Under the pieces are notes generated by a model that did not search any database, was not told the DNA's origin, and worked only from the letters and a program-made list of their open reading frames with translations. This document shows, one piece after another, positions 56,384 to 64,000 of a stretch of 64,000 nt of DNA (within the stretch, counting starts at the first letter, position 1; every line of letters begins with the position of its first letter). The DNA is from Channallabes apus. Lineage: Eukaryota > Chordata > Actinopteri > Siluriformes > Clariidae. The stretch lies in assembly GCA_030522415.1 (NCBI GenBank), contig CM060115.1:16493691-16557690 (forward strand). Direction: 5' to 3'. A program made the position numbers and the translations under genes.

Positions 56384-56536
56384 CTCTACGCAGGGGCAAG
56401 AGAGGGCAGCGCACCCTTAAATGTCTGCACATGTTAATATATTCCTAAAATGTATATATTACAAGTTGATAAACTGATCTGCGGTAGCGGAAAAATCCGC
56501 TGAAAATGACAGGCTGCAGCGCACACACACACACAT

Positions 56537-56569
<33 letters not shown>

Positions 56570-57604
56570 GACACACCTCCCTTGAGCCCTGCGTCTGTCG
56601 GATTTCAGCTGTCACGGGGTGGAAAGACTTTGAAGCAGTTTATATATGAATCTAAGCTTGAACTTATCAGCATTGTAAATATATAATACTTTTCAAATAA
56701 AATCGCTATTACTTTGACCCTGAAGTTTAGTTTAGCACACACAAAAAACAGAAAAGTCTAAAGAAATAATCATGATTGATAAAATCTGGATTAAGGATAT
56801 TTTATTTTGTTTTATTTATTTAATTTGTATTTTTCATCTTCCCCCTGAGGGATTGCCACCTTATTGTGGTCAGGGGATTTGCGTGCCTCAGTGCTTGGAT
56901 GTTTACCGAGGGCTCAAGGGAGGTGTGTCTGTGTGTGTGTGTGTGTGTGTCTGTGTGTGAGTGCGCGTGCGGATTTTTCCGCTACCGCAGATCAGTTTAT
57001 CAACTTGTAATATATAAATTTTAGGAATATATTAACATGTGGAGACATCATTATATGTTTAATGGAACTTGTAAGCCTTTGAATGGTGTTAAAAATACTT
57101 GCAAAACAAGTATTGCAGCCATACATTGGAGGGAACTTCTGAGGTGGTCAGTGATTGATGGCACGGTCGGTCGGAGGGGGTTGTGATCACACCTATAGAT
57201 CTTTTGTTCTAGGCTGTCGGTCAAATATCTCTCCACTTGGAAGCAAAAACATGCAAGGGATTTCAGCATCTCGACGCACATACTAAGCTGTTTATAAAGT
57301 AGACACTTTGTTTTTTCATTTTGTAATCTTTCTCATGTTTACCGTGTACTGTACAATGTATATTCATTTTTTAATGAATTACTGTAAATAAACTACACAT
57401 TCCGTTGATTTACCAGAAATGACTTTTCTGTTTTTTGTGTGTGCTAAACTAAACTTCAGGGTCAAAGTAATAGCGATTTTATTTGAAAAGTATTATATAT
57501 TTACAATGCTGATAAGTTCAAGCTTAGATTCATATATAAACTGCTTCAAAGTCTTTCCACCCCGTGACCGCTGAAATCCGACAGACGCAGGGCTCAAGGG
57601 AGGT

Positions 57605-57638
<34 letters not shown>

Positions 57639-58302
57639 CTATGTGTGTGCGTGCGCGCGCATACTTCTTCTACTGTTATAAAAACAAACTAAATACAGCT
57701 TTTTTTTCAGAGGTAAACGGAAAAGTGAAGATGTTCAGTGTCACTATGCAGATGTTACACTCAGTGGAGTTACCGAAATCATTGGTTTAGTCCTCATCAT
57801 TTCCACATTTCACTCGCTTTTATTCCTCTTATGTGAGCATAAACAGTGAAACATTCCACAGGTTTATAATACACCGGGGCCAAGTGAACCACGTTCCTGT
57901 CAAACGAAACGAGGCATAGTTTATTACCTGCTGTGGTAGATCTGATTATTTATCCAAACACAATAATAAAGCTTTATATCCTCAGGAGGGCTCAGTACAT
58001 TGTTTTAGCGATAGTTTCACGGAAGCGAGTTCAGAACTAATCTAACCAAACCAAAACAAAAAAAAAACATCCGAAGCTTCAAATAGAATGAACGAACTAA
58101 TGAAATTGATATATATGTAATTGATATACTGTATATACAGACGTGTGTGTGTCATTTTAATTCAAATGAACATTTTAATGCTTTCTGATACACTTATCAA
58201 CTTATCCACATACACTTATCAACACATACTCTCCGTGCACGCACATACAATCTCTAAAAAAGTAATATTAATAACATACATATACAAATAAACAAAAAAA
58301 AT
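55869..58302. repeat. Large foldback with ~300-bp arms
   Basis: The left arm (55869-56173) and right arm (57999-58302) are inverted copies over their whole length (for example GATACACTTATCAACTTATC on the right, its complement on the left), with few differences. Two further inverted pairs sit inside: 56430-56595 with 56908-57045, and 56577-56765 with 57425-57610. (TG)n/(CA)n tracts lie at the inner joins. Confidence 0.85.
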
Positions 58303-59040
58303 AGTCTGCAAAGAGGCACACGCAGGTGCACTTAGTACACGGTTGAACTGTGCACACACCCCAACCCCAGACTTTCTAACACCGACCAGGAGTACTGCAG
58401 AAACGATGTCTCCAGCCACAGCTTACAATGTTTTCTCTTATTTATTAAAGAAAATTATGATGACCATAACAGCCTACTGCATTTCATTATTTATAATAAC
58501 ACAAAAACAATATTACAATATTTGATATTTTAATATAAACTCGGTATCATTATCCTCCTTGTGTATGTGTAAAAAACATTTGATTTGTTCTATTTTTTAT
58601 TCTGATAGTGTGCTCAATTTGTTTCTAGTAATTTATATATTTAAATTCGGATGCCTTTTACTGTTACAAATTTAACTCTTTGCTGTACAAGCCCTTGTGT
58701 TGTTGTTTGTGCTGCTGTTCTTTAATAATACCAATAATCAGATACAAACAGTCTGTCTAAACGAGAATTAAGCAATGCTTCTTAACTCATCATTATGTGG
58801 ATATTTTTCATGTTCGTTGGATAAAGTATGTACTGTAATGATTTGGTCTACTCTGTACTGTATGTGCGTGAGAGAGAGGGGTGTCGCGGTCGTGAAACAA
58901 AGGCTCATTTCAGCTCATTCAGTTTCTCTGAATGGATAGGTGAGAACAGCTGATTCACGGTGAATAATTTGCATTTGAGTGTTGCCAAGTGAAAAGAAGA
59001 CAAACATCAAGACGAACAACATATAAAACTGAGACAATAT
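58303..59040. other. No gene recognised
   Basis: AT-rich sequence inside the TA element. The end (58980-59040) already resembles the left-edge repeat R. Confidence 0.4.
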
Positions 59041-59239
59041 TTTAAAAAGAATCGCAATCAACCTGAACAGGTAAACTGGAATAAAATCAGTAGCAGCATT
59101 AATTAAAGTAATTAGTAATTATTAGCTGCTACTGATTTTATGGACTCATCACGGTTAAATACGTTGGTCACATGCCAGCTGTATAAGCCGGTTAAGGGAC
59201 TCATTACGGTTGTATATCGTGCTCTGAATAATAATTTTT

Positions 59240-59530
59240 TTTGTTTGCTGTTTGTTTGCTGAGTAAAATTAAAATAGAACAATTTTTTAAAACAGCATCA
59301 TCCAGGATTCGAATCGACGCTTTGTAAATCCCTGACCGAGCGCTCTAACCGCTACACCAACCAGGCACTAAGAGACAACACACCTCCGTGACGTTAATAA
59401 GCGACTCGACTTCTTTGAAAGCAAGCGTTAAATAAGTAACGAAGTAAGCCTGTTATACAATTATACTATTTGCACGTGTATTTTATCTGTTTTAAACTTG
59501 GTGTCATTTGATCTTATTGGTTTAGAAATG
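59240..59530 (-). repeat. tRNA-like unit T2
   Basis: Reverse-strand copy of T1: A box TGGTGTAGCGGTTAG near 59358, B box GATTCGAATCC near 59309, and the flanking CAGGCTTACTTCGTTACTTA. Confidence 0.7.
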
Positions 59531-59688
59531 TTTGTAAAAAAACTATTGTTATCAAAAATGTAACAGATGTAACACCGGACCTCATTACCCACAATGCATC
59601 TCCCGCACTGGACTACACTGCCGTAAACAGCTGTCGTAAATCAAAACTCCCGGTACGGCAGATGGCCACCACTTTTCATCAGTATAAT

Positions 59689-59721
<33 letters not shown>

Positions 59722-59799
59722 CAGCAGCAGACCGAGCCGTCACTCCCCTAAATTTAAAGAATACAAACTGGTTGCGTGCGAGTTTGCTGTTTTTTCTAT

Positions 59800-60110
59800 A
59801 GTATGCTGAAGCAAAATCAAAATACAACAATTTTTTTTATTTTAATTTTGCTATAATTAAAATAAAAAAATTTAAAACATCATCCCTCAGGATTCGAACC
59901 GGCGCTTTATATAACACTGACCGTGGGCTCTAACCGCTACACCAAGCGGGCACTTAAAGACAATGCACCCAAGTAACGTTAAATAAGGCAAGGTTAATAA
60001 AGCAAGCGCTGGATAAGTAACGAAGTAAGCCTGTTATAATAATAACTTGGTGTTATTTGATCTTATTGGTTTATAAATTTATATTTAAATAAATAGTAAA
60101 CTTGGCCGAT
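59800..60110 (-). repeat. tRNA-like unit T3
   Basis: Third copy, also on the reverse strand: A box TGGTGTAGCGGTTAG near 59943 and B box GGTTCGAATCC near 59892. It is closer to T1 in its flank (ACCAAGTTATTATTATAACA). Confidence 0.7.
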
Positions 60111-60435
60111 TTCGTTATAATTTTGTTTGATGAGTGGGGCTTGAAAATTCTCTTGAAAAATATGGTCATTTATTTCAGTTAATAAATCTACTATAATTTT
60201 TCTTTTTACTCATTATTGTACAGTACACATTAATAGCTCTGGTTCAGATTTGTCATGTTTGTTGTGGAAATTACCATCACTGTTGTATTTACTGCGATGA
60301 ATGAAAATGTCACTTTGCGCCACCTGGCGGCCATTTTACGAATGACTTTGAAATGCAACTCATTTATTTTGGCCGCTGTTGCCTTTAAACGGCGGTATAC
60401 GCGGCGAGATCGCCATTCCAATTTTGTAACCACTG

Positions 60436-60600
60436 TAATGCTAATCTTCCCTGCCTGAACAGAGAATAACACACAAATATTAGCACGTAATGCTAATCTT
60501 CCCTGCCTGAACAGAGGATAACACACAAATATTAGCACGTAATGCTAATCTTCCCTGCCTGAACAGAGGATAACACTCTAAACAGAAATTTTTAGAGGAT
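60436..60600 (-). repeat. ERV leader tandem repeats, right part
   Basis: About three more units of the ATTAGCACGTAATGCTAAT array. Confidence 0.85.
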
Positions 60601-60798
60601 AACTTAGTTAACCAAACCCTACAGCAGTATGTTAACTCTTCTCTGACGGCACAGAGGATAACAAATTTGTACTGGTCTTAAAGGTTCTTTTGGATAGAGT
60701 GGCACTCACCAATCCTTGCTTGTACAAAAAGATTCAGTCTGGAATGATGTCAGATCTTTGAGCTTGAAGTTTCAATCTGGATTCAGGTGAGGAGCTCT

Positions 60799-60816
60799 AT
60801 CCGGGTCACGGCACCA
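60799..60816 (-). promoter_or_regulatory. ERV primer-binding site, tRNA-His type
   Basis: Four bases after the 5' LTR the minus strand reads TGGTGCCGTGACCCGGAT. This has the form of the histidine-tRNA primer site used by HERV-H-like viruses. Confidence 0.85.
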
Positions 60817-60820
60817 AAAC

Positions 60821-61381
60821 TGTTGGGAACTTTTTCAGAGACCAGGAGACGTTGGGATATCATTCAAGCAGAAGTTACTCTTTATTGAGAACTCGCCGAG
60901 CGTCGCTGTAGTCATCCAAGTCTTTCTTACAACTCAGCTCTGGAGAGTTTATACTTTACAAGAGGGAGGGATACAAAGAGGTGGAGACAATCTAAACAAA
61001 GCATAGTGTGGTACCGGAGGCAGCCTGGTAACGGAAGTTCCCCAGCCCTGATCTCATCAGCATAACTGGCTTTCAAATGCATAGGTGCTAATCTAATCAG
61101 CCTGACAGTATCCCCCAAACCTTTACATTATCATAGAGACAAAGGCACGGCCTGGCCTTGAGATTAGCATTCACATTGACTTTGGGACCCTACCCAGCGG
61201 TCAGGAAGTACATAAAGACAAAAGGTTAATGTCCCTGACACCTGGGCTACCAGACTTGTATCTTCTCAGAATGTCACCAACTTTACCTTGAAATGTAAAA
61301 CCCAATGTACATAACTTGTTCAGTTTATATACTATTATGTTGGAAGCTAGATTTAACATTATATAAATTTGTAATCCTACA
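60821..61381 (-). repeat. ERV 5' LTR
   Basis: The 561-bp twin of 47007-47568. The promoter elements are not sharply defined. Confidence 0.95.
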
Positions 61382-61501
61382 GAGGACATGAAGTTAGTTG
61401 GTGTGAGAGAAGAGGATGCAGAGGATAGGGTTAGATGGAGGCAGATGATTCGCTGTGGCGACCCCTGAAAGGGAACAGCTGAAAGACAAAGAAGAAGAAG
61501 A
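61382..61501 (+). pseudogene. RTE-like LINE, right half with 3' terminus
   Basis: It continues DMKLVGVREEDAEDRVRWRQ and MIRCGDP, then the terminus ACCCCTGAAAGGGAACAGCT and (GAA)n, followed by the 16-bp duplication. It matches the minus-strand LINE at 37963-38090. Confidence 0.88.
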
Positions 61502-61990
61502 AGAGATTAATAACAGATAAAGCATAATAAGATGTCTATACAGTAAATAAAAATAAAAGTATCAAATCCAACTATTAAAGTCTGATTTTATTGCTATCAT
61601 TAACCATTTATGTTATATATTTATTTATTTTATATTATTTTACATTATGTTTTATATATTATAAACTATTATATATATAATTATATATTATATACTATTA
61701 TTTTAATCTTAAATAAAGTTGGCCTAATACAATATTGTTTGCAATGCTGAAGCAAACATGATTTTGTTTTAGTTTATTCGCTGAATACAACGCGACCCAC
61801 ATCACCTCTTGGTGAAGACCCACAGAAACCGTTACTGTAATCCCCCTTCTCACCTACTGTATCCTTGGTGTGAAGTTATCAAACCGGTTTCGCTGATGGG
61901 GTAATTCTGCTTCAAGCACTTTCCGATGCTGTTGCTAGGAAATTCCACCCCACAGCCCACAACAACAAGCAAATAAGAGACATAATTAAC
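61502..61990 (-). repeat. Repeat R, right copy, middle part
   Basis: Its reverse complement aligns with 1045-1080 and 6288-6945. AT-rich and without genes. Confidence 0.7.
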
Positions 61991-62124
61991 GAACTTCTTA
62001 GAAAGAATAGATTGAGTTTTCCTCTTTTCTAAAAAAAAAAAAAATAAAAATTAATGAATACTCTTACTTTTGTAAAGATTTTGAGTGACCATTTGCCATA
62101 TACAGTACTGCCTGCTTTATTATC

Positions 62125-62620
62125 CGTATCTGATGCAGAAAAACTAGTTCATGCATTCATGACCTCCAGACTGGACTATTGTAATGCATTACTAGGTGGT
62201 TGTCCTGCATCCTCAATAAACAAGCTTCAGTTAATCCAAAATGCAGCTGCCAGGGTTCTCACTAGATCCAGAAAATATGATCATATAACCCCAATATTAT
62301 CATCCCTGCACTGGCTACCTGTTCAGTTTAGAATAAATTACAAAATAGTATTACTTACATACAAGGCCTTAAATGGTTTAGCTCCCACATACCTAACCAG
62401 TCTTCTGATGCGCTACAATCCACCACGCGCCTTAAGATCACAAAGCTCCGGACTTCTGGTAGTTCCCAGAATTTCAAAATTTACAAAAGGGGGTAGGGCT
62501 TTTTCATATTTAGCTCCAAAGCTTTGGAATAGCCTTCCAGACAGTGTTCGGGGAGCAGACACGGTTTCTCAGTTCAAAAGTAGACTCAAGACGCATCTTT
62601 TTAATCTGGCATACACATAA
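62125..62620 (+). pseudogene. L2 RT-protein C-terminal fragment (open)
   Basis: It reads DAEKLVHAFMTSRLDYCNAL, QLIQNAAARVLTRSRKYDHI and FKSRLKTHLFNLAYT to a stop. The frame is intact over this part, in contrast to the 10.5-11.1 kb copy. The RT catalytic region is absent. Confidence 0.88.
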
Positions 62621-63225
62621 CTCATCCCAGTACTCATACTCCAGTACACCTATACCGAATGGCAACTACGCTAATTCTCCCCATCTGTTCTGTATTTCTC
62701 TACCCATCCCGAGGCATCGGGAGATTTTGCCAGCTTCAGTAGACAAAGGCCGACCCTGCGAGGTACCTGAGGCATCCAGAGAAGGACCAGCTCCAGCTGG
62801 ATTCAGCTTTATGATGGTTGGAGCTACACATGCTGCTCCTGTGCTTCCAGTGATCCAGACCTCATCTGCCCTCTGCACCTACTGACTCATCCCTATGCTG
62901 AACTGGTCTTCATGTCAATTTAAATAATTTCTGTCATATTGAATTTTCACCTGCACAACACACAAGATGTTATATGATTTCTATCTGTTGTCGCCCAAAT
63001 GAGGATGGGTTCCCTGTTGAGTCTGGTTCCTCTCAAGGTTTCTTCCTAATGCCATCTCAGGGAGTTTTTCCTTGCCACCGTCGCCGCCACCCTTGGCTTG
63101 CTCATCAGAGAAATTTCATTCATTCGTCTCATTATTATTTGCACATTTTTCTCACACATCCACACTTCCAATAATTCCACTTTTAAATAATAATCTATAA
63201 TTATTATTATTATTTATTTTTATTT

Positions 63226-63288
63226 ATTTATTTTCTATTATTATTATTATTATTTCATTTATTTATTTATTATTATTATTATTATTAT
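63226..63288. repeat. (TTA)n/(TTTA)n microsatellite
   Basis: AT-only simple repeat in the L2 3' UTR. Confidence 0.85.
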
Positions 63289-63399
63289 GATTTGTTAAAT
63301 TTCTTTAATTTTTGTGAAGCTGCTTTGAGACAATGACCATTGTTAAAAGCGCTATATAAATAAAATTGAATTGAATTGAATTATAAATTTTATAAAACT

Positions 63400-64000
63400 T
63401 TATTGCAACTAAATTGTGTGTGTGTGCCTTATTGAATATTTAATAATGCTTCCGGAACATTGTTGTCCATACGTTTTACAGTATGTACAGTATATTGAAA
63501 ACAGTGAAGCATAAAACACAAACCGAAAGGACAAATTAAGGAATGTACGAAACATTAACACCTTTACCGTGTTCAAATAAATACTGTAGAGTTACTGCAT
63601 TATGTTTCAAGACATCCTTAATTTAAAAAAAAATTCCCTAATTATGTCCACAAATACTTTGACAACATACACTTATCAACTTATCCACATAAACTTATCC
63701 ACAAACTCTCCATGCACACACACACAATCTCTAAAAAATGTATATTAATAACATACATATACAAATAAACAAAAATATAAACGTCTATATTGAAGTTTAC
63801 GGTGAACGCAGAGTCGGCTAAGCACACGTGATGACGCGCGCGCCCTCACCTCTGTTACGGCTGCCTACAGTATTTGGCCAAAGGAATTATAATAATTGAA
63901 CGAAATGCCTGGTCCTGGAAAGAGACATCAACAGTCCGGCGCTGAGAAACGAAAGAACCGAAAGAAAAAAAAGGCCTAAGATGAAGCCTGTGCATCAATT
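63400..64000 (-). repeat. Repeat R, right copy, end of window
   Basis: Its reverse complement matches 1-92 plus 677-770, and 63640-64000 matches 55640-55990 over about 300 bases. It contains an AGCACACGTGATGACGCGCG stretch and the short basic peptide frame. Confidence 0.75.
63905..63979 (+). CDS. Short basic peptide of repeat R (second copy)
   Basis: It reads MPGPGKRHQQSGAEKRKNRK then KKKKA and a stop. It differs from the 55.7-kb copy by a small length change after the lysine run, which closes the frame early. The window ends 21 bases later. Confidence 0.35.
   Translation: MPGPGKRHQQSGAEKRKNRKKKKA

Larger units (their letters stand above)
54308..60435. mobile_element. 6.1-kb TA-flanked inverted-repeat element without transposase
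   Basis: The left end CAGTTGTTACAAAATCGGA and the right end, on the reverse strand, CAGTGGTTACAAAATTGGA form terminal inverted repeats. TA is duplicated on both sides (54306-54307, 60436-60437). Removing element and one TA restores an ERV leader unit. Subterminal regions are also inverted copies (54660-54960 against 59800-60110). The interior holds three tRNA-like units, a foldback and pieces of repeat R. No transposase frame is seen, so it must move by trans-acting enzymes. TA duplication suggests the Tc1/mariner side, but the family is not identified. Confidence 0.85.
47007..61381 (-). mobile_element. Endogenous retrovirus, complete frame, young
   Basis: The ERV spans 14,375 bp, of which 6128 are a later insertion, so the virus itself is about 8.2 kb. 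The LTRs (47007-47568, 60821-61381) differ only by one G in a G-run. The duplication GAGG flanks it (47003-47006, 61382-61385). On the minus strand it has LTR, tRNA-His-type primer site, a repeat-rich leader, gag, pro-pol, a damaged env, polypurine tract and LTR. The TM subunit is gamma-like (C-x6-CC). Gag and pol are in different frames joined by a slip site rather than by a readthrough stop. It is inserted in an RTE-like LINE fragment. Confidence 0.95.
62054..63385 (+). mobile_element. L2 LINE 3' end
   Basis: A 5'-truncated copy with the C-terminal RT-protein region and full 3' UTR. It ends TTGTTAAAAGCGCTATATAA and (TTGAA)n near 63385. Confidence 0.9.

Overview
The window reads as ray-finned fish nuclear DNA that is almost entirely transposable elements. 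Evidence is the mix of families: Tf1/Sushi-type chromodomain Gypsy elements, L2, RTE-like, Rex1/CR1-like and Tx1-type L1 LINEs, Tc1/mariner transposons, tRNA-derived SINEs and gamma-like endogenous retroviruses. No species can be named from the sequence. Only two small islands look like host genes: a broken SET-domain fragment (37.4-37.9 kb, +) and the last exons of a small gene (40.86-42.39 kb, +).

Left part (1-29 kb). A dispersed repeat, here called repeat R, fills 1-1092 and 6287-7357. It carries a solo LTR (93-676) and a complete, young, minus-strand Sushi-type Gypsy (1098-6281, LTRs differing at one base, duplication ATTAG). Then come a SINE, a 5'-truncated L2 (9.25-11.98 kb), a Tx1-type L1 that has lost its reverse transcriptase and carries a Tc1 fragment (12.2-15.5 kb), a near-intact Tc1 with a nonsense codon and a changed catalytic residue (17.44-19.04 kb), a LINE tail split by a 394-bp insertion, two SINEs, a Rex1/CR1-like LINE (23.0-24.1 kb), a composite inverted-repeat element (25.4-27.4 kb) and a second Tc1/mariner family member (27.43-28.99 kb).

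Middle part (29-46.6 kb). A second chromodomain Gypsy lacks its reverse transcriptase (29.1-32.7 kb), and its 5' LTR contains another solo LTR. Next are the SET-domain fragment flanked by two minus-strand LINE fragments, an env-less ERV remnant (38.65-40.52 kb), and a 114-bp Sushi LTR piece lying directly upstream of the small host gene. A PIF/Harbinger-like MITE and a hAT-like element with an older Tc1 end inside it follow.

Right part (46.6-64 kb). This is a readable stack of insertions. Repeat R (minus orientation, the mirror of the left edge) received an RTE-like LINE fragment (16-bp duplication). That LINE fragment received a 14.4-kb ERV (4-bp duplication GAGG, LTRs differing by one base of a G-run). 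The ERV leader received a 6.1-kb TA-flanked inverted-repeat element. That element holds a large foldback and three tRNA-like units and has no recognised transposase. The ERV keeps open gag and pro-pol frames joined by a canonical A AAA AAC slip site, a tRNA-His-type primer site and a gamma-like transmembrane subunit, but its surface-subunit region is broken. An L2 3' end sits in the distal part of repeat R.

The most notable signals are the self-priming layout of the Sushi element, the four-layer nest at 46.6-61.5 kb, the transposase-free TA element with its tRNA-like units and foldback, and the LTR piece placed as a possible promoter of a host gene.
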